A DNA stretch of 13,993 bases. Source: Deltaproteobacteria bacterium. GTDB lineage: Bacteria; Desulfobacterota; DSM-4660; Desulfatiglandales; B25-G16. Location: assembly GCA_018400255.1 (NCBI GenBank), contig JAGYMO010000245.1, positions 1 to 13,993 on the forward strand. Reading direction: 5' to 3'. Position numbers and translations under genes: made by a program. The stretch's first letter is position 1, and each line of letters begins with the position of its first letter. The notes under the pieces are model-generated. The model was given only the letters and a program-made list of their open reading frames with translations, was not told the DNA's origin and did not search any database. Of the stretch, positions 5,803 through 13,724 are shown piece after piece.

Positions 5803-7554
5803 CTATGATTTTTTCTCCAATTCCTCGCTCAGTTGCTGTCTTTCGTAAAGTTTAGCATACTCTCCTCCCTTTGTTATAAGGGTTGAGTGACTGCCCTTTT
5901 CTACAAGGTTTCCTCCCTTAAGCACATATATGATATGAGCTTGCCTGATAGTTGAGAGCCTGTGTGATACTATAATGTTTGTCCTGCCTTTTCTATGCAG
6001 AAGTATGTTTCGTAATATAGTTGCTTCGGTTTTTGTATCTACTTGAGAGAGTACGTCATCCATAATAAGAATAGGGGGGTCAGAAATAAGGGCCCTTGCT
6101 ATAGTAAGTCTCTGTCTTTGCCCCCCGGAGAGGGTAATACCCTTTTCTCCCAAAAAGGTATTAATGCCATCGGGAAAAGAATCAATATCTGTTGTGAGTT
6201 GGGATATCTCAATGGCATCTTCAATAAGGCGTGGTTTGATTCCCGTCCTGCCAAAGACGATGTTGTTTAGCATAGTATCCGAAAATACATATGATTCCTG
6301 GGTCACAAAACCTATAGACTCTCTTATGTGCCTAAGGTCCATGTCATGTAAATTTATTCCGTCAATAGTGATCATGCCCTTTTCTGTCTCCACCAATCTG
6401 GGTATTGCCTGCATTAAAGTGCTTTTTCCTGATCCTACCCTGCCTACAATCGCAGCAGTTTGCCCTGCCTCTATAAAGAGGTTGATGTTGTTCAGGGCAG
6501 GGTTTTTTTCCTTTGGGTAGTAAAATGTTAGGTCACCAGTCCAAATAGTTCCCTTTAAGGTGCCTTTGAAAAGGTTAGGTTTTTGATTTGTGATTTCCGG
6601 GGCCTCAGTGAGCACCTCATTTATTCTTTTCATTGAAGAAGATGCCCGTTTTATCATGTTAGTTACCCATCCAAGGGCCATAATGGGCCATGTTAAAAGA
6701 TTGAGATAGCTGATAAAGGCCACAAAATCGCCGGTAGTTATATCCCCAAGGATAGTAAGTCGTCCGCCAAACCAGATGACCATTGCCAGTCCAAGGTTTG
6801 TAAACAGGGTCATCATTGGGAAAAAGAGGGCTATGGTCTTTGATAATGTAATATTGTCATTTACATACTCTTTTCCCTTCTTTTCCACCCTGGTGTAGGC
6901 CCATTTCTGTCTGTTGTATGATTTAATTACCCTGATCCCAGAAAATGCCTCTCTGACTGATTCGGTGAGCCCGGAAAAGGTTTTTTGTACCTCTGTAAAC
7001 TGTTTGCCTACCCGTTTGGTTATAATAAGGGTGAAGTAAAATATGAAGGGTGCAGGTATTATAGAGATGAGGGTTAGCTTTATGTTAATATAAGACATGA
7101 ATCCAATCGTTGCCAGGCCTATTACAATACCATCTGTCAATGCTACGAGCCCCATTCCCGCGGCCATTCTTATGGCATCAATATCATTAACGGCGCGGGC
7201 CATTAAATCTCCTGTTTTAGTCCTCCAGTAAAAAGAGGCGGATAATGTTTGTAGGTGTTCATATAGTCTAATTCTAAGGGCCTTTTCCAGCTTTCGTGAG
7301 TGGCCTATTACCAGGTAGCGCCATATATATCGAAAAATTGCTATGGCACAGGCAATCCCGACGATTAAAATGGCGTACATAAGCAGCGAGCTGGATTTTG
7401 CCTCTCCAAAGGTCAGACTATCAATTGAATTTTTAATCACCATTGGTATAAGTAGTTGCAAAAAATCAACTATTAAAAGGCTTAAAAGACCCAGGCTCAA
7501 TGCAGTCCGGTTTTTAACGAAATATATTGTAAGTGGTTTAAATTCGGATAACAT
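5803..7554 (-). CDS. ABC exporter half-transporter, degenerate-site subunit
   Basis: First gene of the two-gene exporter operon. The 583-residue product has a six-helix membrane domain (about 20-300) and a C-terminal ATPase. Walker A is GRVGSGKST (371-379), Q-loop Q419, canonical signature LSGGQRQ (475-481) and switch His531 in VSHRLSTI. Walker B reads ILIMDD (495-500), so Asp500 replaces the catalytic glutamate. Combined with the deviant signature of the partner, this predicts one hydrolytically weak and one active ATP site, as known for heterodimeric exporters such as TM287/288 and BmrC/BmrD. The start at 7554 has only a poor ribosome binding site, but the next methionine (residue 39) would remove the first membrane helix. 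A promoter is visible at 7602-7629. The substrate cannot be told from the sequence. Confidence 0.9.
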   Translation of the reverse strand: MLSEFKPLTIYFVKNRTALSLGLLSLLIVDFLQLLIPMVIKNSIDSLTFGEAKSSSLLMYAILIVGIACAIAIFRYIWRYLVIGHSRKLEKALRIRLYEHLQTLSASFYWRTKTGDLMARAVNDIDAIRMAAGMGLVALTDGIVIGLATIGFMSYINIKLTLISIIPAPFIFYFTLIITKRVGKQFTEVQKTFSGLTESVREAFSGIRVIKSYNRQKWAYTRVEKKGKEYVNDNITLSKTIALFFPMMTLFTNLGLAMVIWFGGRLTILGDITTGDFVAFISYLNLLTWPIMALGWVTNMIKRASSSMKRINEVLTEAPEITNQKPNLFKGTLKGTIWTGDLTFYYPKEKNPALNNINLFIEAGQTAAIVGRVGSGKSTLMQAIPRLVETEKGMITIDGINLHDMDLRHIRESIGFVTQESYVFSDTMLNNIVFGRTGIKPRLIEDAIEISQLTTDIDSFPDGINTFLGEKGITLSGGQRQRLTIARALISDPPILIMDDVLSQVDTKTEATILRNILLHRKGRTNIIVSHRLSTIRQAHIIYVLKGGNLVEKGSHSTLITKGGEYAKLYERQQLSEELEKKS

Positions 7555-7601
7555 TACTATTTTAATTTTTTGTAATAGCTTATGGATAGGTTAATATATA
7601 A

Positions 7602-7629
7602 ACTATATAAGAATGTATAAATTGGTCAA
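7602..7629 (-). promoter_or_regulatory. promoter of the ABC exporter operon
   Basis: On the - strand TTGACC (7629 down to 7624) and TATAGT (7607 down to 7602) are separated by 16 bases. Each hexamer matches the sigma-70 consensus at five of six positions. Transcription would start about 40 bases before the exporter start codon. The interval around it (7555-7746) is otherwise very AT-rich and holds no other feature I can support. Confidence 0.55.
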
Positions 7630-7746
7630 GGCTAGAAATCCAGAATCGTTTAGAGCGGAATTTTTGATTTTTAAATCTTTTTATTTAGAGTAAAAATTTT
7701 GTTGAAGGGGCAGGCTTATGATAATATAGCTGCATCAAATTGCCTA

Positions 7747-8760
7747 TTAGCTATAGACACCTGCTATCGGGCTTTGGCAAAAAGGGCAATGACCGTCTTT
7801 GATCATATTTTTCCCAATAGAATATCCCCACCTTTCAATCAATATATTCCCGCAATTATAACAGTATGTGTTTTCATTGCCCATTCCAGGTACGTTACCC
7901 TCATAAACATAATGAAGGCCTGCCTGAAGGCCTATTTCTCTTGCCTGGTGCAGTATCTCTATAGGTGTTCTCGGCAAGTTTACCATTTTGTAGGTCGGAT
8001 AAAATTGGGTGATATGCCAGGGTATGTCTTTATTTGTGCTTGCGATAAACTCTGCTATAAGTTTGAGTTCCTCCGGGCTATCATTTTGTGTTGGGATTAT
8101 AAGGGTGGTTGCCTCTACCCATATACCAAGTTTATTGGCAAGTTGTATATTTTCCAGGACAGGCTCCAGACGCCCCCCGCATACCTCCTTGTAAAACTTG
8201 TTTGTAAAGCCCTTTAAATCAATATTAATTGCATCTAAAAATGGGGAAATTTCCTTTAAGGCCTCTGGTGTCATAAATCCATTGCTTACGAATACATTGT
8301 TAATGCCCCGGCCTTGCGCCAATTTTGCAGTATCATAGGCGAGTTCGAAAAATATGGTTGGCTCAGTGTACGTGTAGGCAATAGATTGGCAATCGCTATT
8401 TTCTGCCTCTCTAACAATTTCTTCAGGGCTCATTTCCCTGCCAAGTATATGCCCTTTATCTTCTCTCGGAGATTGAGAGATATCAGAATTTTGACAATGC
8501 TTGCAGATAAAATTGCAACCAACAGTGGCCATGGAATAGGCTGTTGATCCGGGATAGAATTGAAACAGGGGTTTTTTTTCAATAGGGTCTACATGGGTTG
8601 CTATAATTTTATCATAGACAAGACTGTACAGTGATCCACCCCTGTTTTGTCTTACCCCGCAAATTCCGTAATCTCCATCTTTGATTATGCACCTATGATT
8701 GCAAAGGTTACATTTTACCCTGCTGTCTGTGAGTTTTTCATAAAGCATAGCCTCTTTCAT
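7747..8760 (-). CDS. amrS: AmmeMemoRadiSam-system radical SAM protein AmrS
   Basis: Radical S-adenosylmethionine enzyme of the AmrS family (formerly described as PflA-like), cytosolic, with an unassigned reaction. The 337-residue product has an N-terminal cysteine cluster (C17, C20, C24, C34) and the [4Fe-4S] motif CNFICKHC (82-89, CX3CX2C). Near the C-terminus, YCYNCG and CPFC form a probable zinc- or cluster-binding pair. I place the start at ATG 8760 because AAAAAGGTG precedes it at normal spacing. The in-frame GTG at 8769 is itself part of that ribosome site. In other genomes AmrS accompanies AMMECR1 and Memo domain proteins; neither lies in this window. It follows the metallo-hydrolase gene by about 70 bases, so it may be the last gene of the operon. 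No strong terminator is visible after it. Confidence 0.88.
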   Translation of the reverse strand: MKEAMLYEKLTDSRVKCNLCNHRCIIKDGDYGICGVRQNRGGSLYSLVYDKIIATHVDPIEKKPLFQFYPGSTAYSMATVGCNFICKHCQNSDISQSPREDKGHILGREMSPEEIVREAENSDCQSIAYTYTEPTIFFELAYDTAKLAQGRGINNVFVSNGFMTPEALKEISPFLDAINIDLKGFTNKFYKEVCGGRLEPVLENIQLANKLGIWVEATTLIIPTQNDSPEELKLIAEFIASTNKDIPWHITQFYPTYKMVNLPRTPIEILHQAREIGLQAGLHYVYEGNVPGMGNENTYCYNCGNILIERWGYSIGKNMIKDGHCPFCQSPIAGVYS

Positions 8761-8831
8761 AATACGCACCTTTTTATTTGATTTTGTTTATCAAGTTTTT
8801 AGGTAAAGGCCTTATCAAGATTATTCCATAT

Positions 8832-9599
8832 TTAAAGTGCTATCCTGTCATTAGGCTCTGGTAGAATTAAATTTAGTGGCCCCGCTAATTTCCTTAAATA
8901 CTCCATGCTGTTAAATACTTTTTCTCGGGTTTTTCTTTGGATATGAACCAGTGCCAGGTGAGCTGATTTACCCTCATGAGCCATTTTTATTGCACCTAAG
9001 ACAGTCCCATGTCCAAAGATTTCGGCTTCTATGCTGAATGTTTCCTGAACTATAAGATCACTGCCCTTAGCCAGCGTCAGGCTTTCACGTGTAGGGCTTC
9101 CATCTCCGCTATAATAAATTGATTTCCCAGGGAAATCTATTCTTAGGGCAAGGTTTCTCTGTGAGTGTGCGCTCTCTGCGCTTTTTAGGTTTAATCCGAA
9201 GATATCATAATCTTTGTTAGGCTCTATCTCGGAAAAAACCAACTGAAATTGCAATTTTTTATAAAAATTTGGATAGGCAATATCAAGTGAGTTTAGTATG
9301 AGGTCCTTTATCCCTTTTTGACCTAAAATTGTTAGCGCCTTTTTTCTTCCCTCTTCTAGAAATCTAACCAGTATGGCAGGTAAGCCCAGAAAATGGTCAC
9401 CATGAAAATGAGAAACCCATATGCCATCAAGGGCGTCAACCTCTAAGCCCTGTTTCCAAAACCCCATGGGTGCAGTAAAACCACAGTCAAGCATAAGTAC
9501 GGTAGAGGCAGACTCTTGAGAAAATGTGGCTAACAATGAGGTATTGTAATTGTTTTCGTCAAATGCCTCACCAACGCCTAAAAATACTACCTCTACCAT
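8832..9599 (-). CDS. metallo-beta-lactamase-fold hydrolase, RNase Z-like
   Basis: Predicted zinc-dependent hydrolase, 255 residues, no signal peptide. The metal-ligand set of the RNase Z/ElaC-like branch is present: HFHGDH (64-69), His145 in AHSQRNLALRI, Asp166 in YYSGDG, His197 in GHGTV and His219 in LVHIQRK. Canonical tRNase Z normally has a TGDT-like motif and HFSxRY, so GDG and HIQRK are departures. The long flexible arm of bacterial RNase Z is not obvious. It may therefore hydrolyse a small ester or phosphodiester rather than mature tRNA. GGAGG four to five bases before the ATG supports the start. It lies 16 bases downstream of the ligase gene and is almost certainly co-transcribed with it, so cleavage of a ligase-related thioester is a possible but untested role. 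Confidence 0.82.
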   Translation of the reverse strand: MVEVVFLGVGEAFDENNYNTSLLATFSQESASTVLMLDCGFTAPMGFWKQGLEVDALDGIWVSHFHGDHFLGLPAILVRFLEEGRKKALTILGQKGIKDLILNSLDIAYPNFYKKLQFQLVFSEIEPNKDYDIFGLNLKSAESAHSQRNLALRIDFPGKSIYYSGDGSPTRESLTLAKGSDLIVQETFSIEAEIFGHGTVLGAIKMAHEGKSAHLALVHIQRKTREKVFNSMEYLRKLAGPLNLILPEPNDRIAL

Positions 9600-9615
9600 A
9601 AAACCTCCACACCAA

Positions 9616-11214
9616 TTATGATTTATTCACGGGTTCCTGCCGCAGTTTAAATCTTTGAATCTTTCCAGTAGCGCTTTTGGGCAGGGCTTCGACAAATTCG
9701 ATCCATCGTGGATATTTATATTTTGCCATCTTTTCCAGGGCCCATTTTTTTAGTTCCTCTTCCATTTCCTTGGAGGCATCATATCCTTGCCGGAGAACAA
9801 CAAAGGCCTTTGGTTTGACCAGACCTTTTTCATCTGCAAAGCCAATAACCGCATTCTCTAACACTGCCGGGTGTTCTCTTAGACAGTTCTCGACATCCAA
9901 TGGAGAGACCCATATTCCACCTACCTTTAACATATCGTCTTGCCTGCCTGCACACCAGTAAAAATTATCTTCATCTACATAGTATTTATCGCCGGTATTT
10001 ATCCATTCTCCTAACATGGTTTGGCGGGATTTTTCGCGTTTTCTCCAGTAAAACTGGGCTGCACTCTTCCCTTTGACCATTAAAGTGCCTATCTCTCCCC
10101 TGGCTACTTCGACACCCTGATCATCCACCAATTTTAATTCATACCCGGGGACAGGTTTCCCGGTAGAACCAGGCCTGGTCTCCCCTGGCCTATTAGAGAG
10201 AAAGATATGGAGCATTTCTGTTGATCCCATCCCATCTAATATCTCAAGGCCATAACGGTTTTTCCACTTGTGAAAGATTGCCGGCGGTAATGCCTCGCCT
10301 GCGGAAATACAAAGACGCACAGAGGAGAATGCATGTCCAGCGTTAGGATCTTGATCGATTTTGTTTTTGCTGTCCATAAGGGATTGATGTTCTAACATTT
10401 GGCCATAAAGGGTAGGGATACCAAAAAAGACTGTCGGTCGAAATTTTTCCAGATAGCGGAACATAACCTCTGGAGTTGGTCTATGGGGGCTAAGTACAGC
10501 GGAACATCCGGCATAGAGTGGGAAGTACATCCCATTTCCTAATCCATAGCCGAAGAACAACCTCGCAGCCGAAAGGCATATATCATTTTCTCTGAGCCCT
10601 AATACGCCTTCCGCATAGCTCTTTGATGCTACTACCATATCGTATTGAGAGTGAATTGCCCCTTTTGGAGTTCCGGTAGAGCCTGAGCTGTAAAGCCAAA
10701 ATCCAATATCATCACGGCTGGTAGCTGCGATCTTAGCGGTGGCAGGTGCGCTCTTGTATTTTTGCCTGAATGGTATTCGCGCGCCTTCAATCTCTGATAT
10801 TACAATAATATCACGTAGGTATGGTAAATCACCCTTTATTTCATTAACTAAAGGCAGCAATTCTTCAGATATAGCAAGGAGACGGGCCCGACTGTCATTT
10901 AGATAAAATTCATAATCATCAGGGGTAAGCATAGTGTTTACTGGTATTGGAACAGCTCCAATTCTGACGGACCCCCAGAAAATAGCGTAAAATTGCGGTA
11001 TATCAAGCATCAGCATCATTACCCGGTCTTCTATCCTGACACCTCTCTCGCGCAATGCATTGGCTGTTTTATTTACCATTTTTTGGACGTCATTGTATGA
11101 ATAATTACGATGCTCCGTATAAATTGCAATTTTATGGCCTCGCCCTTGACGAATATTTCGATCAATAAAATAGTCTGCACCATTAAACAAATCCTGGGTC
11201 ATTGCATGTTGCAT
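9616..11214 (-). CDS. benzoate-CoA ligase family acyl-CoA synthetase
   Basis: AMP-forming ligase that activates a carboxylic acid to its CoA thioester through an acyl-adenylate; cytosolic, 532 residues, normal length for the family. Motifs in order are the phosphate loop YSSGSTGTPKG (175-185), DGMGSTE (327-333), TGD with Asp409, the hinge GRQDDMLKVGG (423-433) and PKSATGKIQR (512-521) with catalytic Lys518. The overall sequence resembles benzoate-CoA and related aromatic acid ligases more than acetyl-CoA or long-chain acyl-CoA synthetases. The real substrate (benzoate, hydroxybenzoate, an alkanoate) cannot be fixed without modelling. AAGGAG six bases before the ATG fixes the start. No ring reductase, beta-oxidation or electron-transfer gene is adjacent, so a role in aromatic degradation is not established by context. 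A transporter gene lies upstream and could supply the acid. Confidence 0.87.
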   Translation of the reverse strand: MQHAMTQDLFNGADYFIDRNIRQGRGHKIAIYTEHRNYSYNDVQKMVNKTANALRERGVRIEDRVMMLMLDIPQFYAIFWGSVRIGAVPIPVNTMLTPDDYEFYLNDSRARLLAISEELLPLVNEIKGDLPYLRDIIVISEIEGARIPFRQKYKSAPATAKIAATSRDDIGFWLYSSGSTGTPKGAIHSQYDMVVASKSYAEGVLGLRENDICLSAARLFFGYGLGNGMYFPLYAGCSAVLSPHRPTPEVMFRYLEKFRPTVFFGIPTLYGQMLEHQSLMDSKNKIDQDPNAGHAFSSVRLCISAGEALPPAIFHKWKNRYGLEILDGMGSTEMLHIFLSNRPGETRPGSTGKPVPGYELKLVDDQGVEVARGEIGTLMVKGKSAAQFYWRKREKSRQTMLGEWINTGDKYYVDEDNFYWCAGRQDDMLKVGGIWVSPLDVENCLREHPAVLENAVIGFADEKGLVKPKAFVVLRQGYDASKEMEEELKKWALEKMAKYKYPRWIEFVEALPKSATGKIQRFKLRQEPVNKS

Positions 11215-11288
11215 TACTGACTCCTTATGTGAAGGTTATGATTGATAAATTGGTGCTATTCATTTTCATGGGTATTTAAAATTTCTCA

Positions 11289-11309
11289 GCCAAGGAGCGT
11301 ATCCTTGGC
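11289..11309. terminator. hairpin between the MFS and ligase genes
   Basis: A perfect 8-bp stem, GCCAAGGA (11289-11296) with TCCTTGGC (11302-11309) and a five-base loop, lies 50 bases beyond the MFS stop codon and 75 before the ligase start. In the gene direction it is followed by TGAGAAATTTT rather than a T-run. It is at best a weak terminator or an mRNA processing or stability element that lowers or separates expression within the operon. Confidence 0.4.
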
Positions 11310-11358
11310 CCAACTTTTAGCCGAAACCACAAGGTTTATTAAGCTAGATTTTTATTAG

Positions 11359-12498
11359 CTATACTTTTATATTTTTTATAACAGGTAGGCCAAAGAAAAC
11401 CAAGATTCCAGCAACAAGGAATAAATATTGAAAGCCTAACCAGTCGGCAATATAGCCTAAAGTAATCGCTCCTACGAGTGTCCCAGCGTCTAATCCACCG
11501 GTGAAGACCCCATTAATCTTTCCACGTATATTTATAGACTCCCCACGTATAGCCAAAGAGTTAAGGCATGGGAACAGAAAGCCATGTCCACAGCCTGACA
11601 TGATACCGGAGATTATTAATATAAAATTTCCCTTAAGAAGCACTAAGATAATAAGGCTGATTCCAGTAAGGATGAGGGCGCAGGGAATAAGCCTTTTTTC
11701 ACCGATCCTGTCCGCGAGTTTTCCAGCAATAACCCTCGTAAGCACTGCTGTAGCAGAGTAGCATATATAATAAAGAGAGACAAATGCAATATTCATTTCT
11801 TTGGCAAAAGGGGCGATGAAGCTGCCGGATGCCGCCAAGCTAAATCCGAATATGAAGGACAAAATTCCAATAAGCGAAAATTTTTTCTTTTTAAATATCG
11901 AGAAAAATGATTGGGATTCGCTATTGGCAACATATTTGTAGGGTTCGGGGAGAAAAATTTGAACGATCAGACCGAGGCAAGCTACTGCTGCCGAGAGAAG
12001 AAAAAAGCCGGGAAATCCATTGCTGTTTATAGCCAGCTCACCGATTGCCGGACCAACTGCGAGACCTATTATACCGAAGAGACCAAATATACCGATTCCC
12101 TCATTTAATCTTTCCTTTGGAATTATATCTGCTATATAGGTGAAGGCGGCTGTAAAACATATGGCAAAGCCTATCCCATGAAGGATACGTATTAAAACAA
12201 GTTTAAAATAAAAGTTTGATACGTCACCCTGAAATAAAAGATAAAAAAAAGGGAAGACACTCATAGTGACACTTCCCAGCGTATAGCTTCGCTTTCTACC
12301 AATCCTGTCTATCATATCCGAGATCCAGGGCCGAAAGATTACAGCGGAAAGGGTAAAGATACCCATCATGATGCCTATATCTGATTTGGTGCCATTGTGG
12401 TCGGATATAAAAAGGGGAAATAGGAAGTACATCCCAAAGCTGGACACCGTAAGTAGGTTGACAAGGGACATTAAAATAAATACCGGGCTGTATAGCAT
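11359..12498 (-). CDS. major facilitator superfamily transporter
   Basis: Inner-membrane secondary transporter, 379 residues, with about twelve hydrophobic segments in two halves. The first-half motif A appears as DMIDRIGRKR (61-70) in the loop after helix 2. Its echo GKLADRIGEKR lies in the matching loop of the second half. The short length and lack of a large central loop suit the drug/sugar-efflux-like MFS group. Substrate and direction are unknown. The ATG at 12498 follows a TAG directly, and a poor AAGATAG is the only ribosome site, so translation may depend on the lipoprotein gene 44 bases upstream. A nine-codon frame (12525-12499, ending at that TAG) starts after TTTAAGAA and could pass ribosomes on to the MFS start. 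Its neighbour, an acid-CoA ligase, makes uptake or efflux of an organic acid possible, which is inference. Confidence 0.85.
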   Translation of the reverse strand: MLYSPVFILMSLVNLLTVSSFGMYFLFPLFISDHNGTKSDIGIMMGIFTLSAVIFRPWISDMIDRIGRKRSYTLGSVTMSVFPFFYLLFQGDVSNFYFKLVLIRILHGIGFAICFTAAFTYIADIIPKERLNEGIGIFGLFGIIGLAVGPAIGELAINSNGFPGFFLLSAAVACLGLIVQIFLPEPYKYVANSESQSFFSIFKKKKFSLIGILSFIFGFSLAASGSFIAPFAKEMNIAFVSLYYICYSATAVLTRVIAGKLADRIGEKRLIPCALILTGISLIILVLLKGNFILIISGIMSGCGHGFLFPCLNSLAIRGESINIRGKINGVFTGGLDAGTLVGAITLGYIADWLGFQYLFLVAGILVFFGLPVIKNIKV

Positions 12499-12542
12499 CT
12501 ATCTTGCTTTTTTATCTGTGTTCATTTCTTAAATCTTTAGCA

Positions 12543-13436
12543 TCAGCTAAACTGCTCTATCTCTGCTTTATCTGCCTCGGTTATCCAGAAATTGCTAAAG
12601 CCTAACAAACACTTTAGTTTTTCTGTGTCTTTGCTCGCACCTGCTTTATCTTTAAAGAAACCTATTCTGAGTCTTAGCCAGTATTTATCTTTTATTTTTG
12701 CCCTTGTGATATAAGGACTATATCCGCCTTTCAAGAGTTTAAGCGCAGCAGAATTAAGTTCCTCTGCCTTATCTTCACTAACGGACAAAACATTTACTAC
12801 CCAGTTACCGAGCGTAAGCTTTTTTTGGCGTTCCCTTGATTCTTTAAGCGAGATGACATGCAGGGGCATACCCTCGGGAAGCGCCATAGTGGGTGAAAAA
12901 TTTTCAACCTTTACTGATCCTAGCACATCCATATTGTAACGATAGAGTATGGGCCACTTCAGGGGGTCTCCATATACCTCCTTCTTTGCTGCTATACTCA
13001 AGAGACCTTCTCCCTTCTCCACCTTATAATATGCTGCCTCACTTTTCTTTGAAGCTTCCTTTATCACCTCACCTTGCCCGGTCTCTGCAAGTGCCTTTTC
13101 CCCCTGCCCCTTATCTTCAGTCCTGGTTATTTTACTTGCTTCATCCTGTGTCTTTGCCTCCGGACTACTTACAAGAGCCTCTTTTGGTTTATCTGCAGGC
13201 ATTTCTTTGGCTGTCAGGATACTTTCATCTTTCGCCTCTGTTTGGGGTTGCTCGCCTTTTTCCCCTTCCACCTCTGGTGAAGATACCTGCTTCTCAGGCG
13301 GGGGAATTGGCATGGGCCTAACGATTTTAATTGGGATTCTTTGTACAGGTTTGGGCGCTTCTTCCTCACCTGAACAGGATGAAAAAATAATCAATGCCAA
13401 AATCAAAATACAGGATAGAGCATATGAGATCCTCAT
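12543..13436 (-). CDS. lipoprotein with LysM and SPOR-like domains
   Basis: Predicted envelope lipoprotein, 297 residues. Residues 1-20 form a signal peptide ending in FSSC, with Cys21 as the lipidated residue. A charged, proline- and lysine-rich linker (about 24-135, many PPP, EK and AK runs) probably spans the periplasm. A LysM-like domain follows (about 136-195: YYKVEKGEGLLSIAAKKEVYGD... through LPEGMPLHVI), then a SPOR-like region (about 210-290) beginning NWVVNVLSV. Both domain types bind peptidoglycan, the latter usually denuded strands at division sites. The role is probably wall anchoring or septum-related, but no enzyme domain is present. GGAGGAG six bases before the ATG fixes the start. 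It heads the five-gene - strand run, and its ribosome site overlaps the end of a small upstream ORF. Confidence 0.8.
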   Translation of the reverse strand: MRISYALSCILILALIIFSSCSGEEEAPKPVQRIPIKIVRPMPIPPPEKQVSSPEVEGEKGEQPQTEAKDESILTAKEMPADKPKEALVSSPEAKTQDEASKITRTEDKGQGEKALAETGQGEVIKEASKKSEAAYYKVEKGEGLLSIAAKKEVYGDPLKWPILYRYNMDVLGSVKVENFSPTMALPEGMPLHVISLKESRERQKKLTLGNWVVNVLSVSEDKAEELNSAALKLLKGGYSPYITRAKIKDKYWLRLRIGFFKDKAGASKDTEKLKCLLGFSNFWITEADKAEIEQFS

Positions 13437-13438
13437 GA

Positions 13439-13528
13439 TTATCTCCTCCAGATAAAGATATAAAACAGCCTTAATAATTTATTATCAAGGACATGTTCCT
13501 GCAAAAATTTATTTTGTATATCAATCAT
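13439..13528 (-). CDS. small ORF upstream of the lipoprotein gene
   Basis: A 29-codon ORF starting MIDIQNKFLQEH and ending LFYIFIWRR. It has a reasonable ribosome site (TAAGGAATAAC before the ATG), and its TAA stop lies two bases before the lipoprotein ATG. Its final codons AGG-AGA-TAA form part of that gene's Shine-Dalgarno sequence, so translation could be coupled. I recognise no family. It may be a leader ORF, a small cationic membrane peptide, or chance. Confidence 0.35.
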   Translation of the reverse strand: MIDIQNKFLQEHVLDNKLLRLFYIFIWRR

Positions 13529-13577
13529 GTTATTCCTTAAAAAATTACAGGCCTTTTTAAAAGGTAAACAGAAAACA

Positions 13578-13611
13578 AATCTATACTATATAGATTGTAA
13601 AAAATTTTCAA
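13578..13611 (-). promoter_or_regulatory. promoter with palindrome for the lipoprotein operon
   Basis: On the - strand TTGAAA (13611 down to 13606) is followed by TAGTAT with a 17-base spacer (13588 down to 13583), or by TATAGT with 15 bases (13590 down to 13585). The -10 region sits inside a perfect palindrome, AATCTATACTATATAGATT (13578-13596, 8-bp arms around CTA). A repressor bound there would block the promoter. Both hexamers and the palindrome are AT-rich, so chance is a real alternative. Confidence 0.45.
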
Positions 13612-13709
13612 GAAGCAAAACATAAGGCCTCAGAAATAATAAGTCATTTACGGAAGGCAGAGCAGGCAACCTCCAGCAGGACTTGAACCATTAAACCTAT
13701 ATCATACAT

Positions 13710-13715
13710 TATAAT
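13710..13715 (+). promoter_or_regulatory. -10 element close to the start of the edge gene
   Basis: A perfect TATAAT ends nine bases before the ATG at 13725. No good -35 lies at 16-18 bases upstream; TTGAAC at 13683-13688 would need a 21-base spacer. If used, transcription would begin at or within a few bases of the start codon, leaving almost no 5' leader. Confidence 0.4.
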
Positions 13716-13724
13716 GACAAACCT

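Noticed and set aside
7699..8217. A 172-codon + strand frame opposite amrS.
   Set aside because: It overlaps the 3' half of a well-supported radical SAM gene and shows only low-complexity, cysteine/tyrosine-rich antisense composition.
12499..12525. A nine-codon frame ending directly before the MFS start.
   Set aside because: Too short to claim as a gene; noted only as a possible translation relay in the MFS entry.
13645..13692. A tRNA T-arm-like stretch on the - strand (GGTTCAAGTCCTGC) followed by TGGAGGTTGCC.
   Set aside because: The 5' half of the T-stem does not pair (AATGG against CCTGC), no anticodon or D arm lies upstream and no CCA end follows, so it is not a tRNA. A tRNA 3' fragment cannot be shown.
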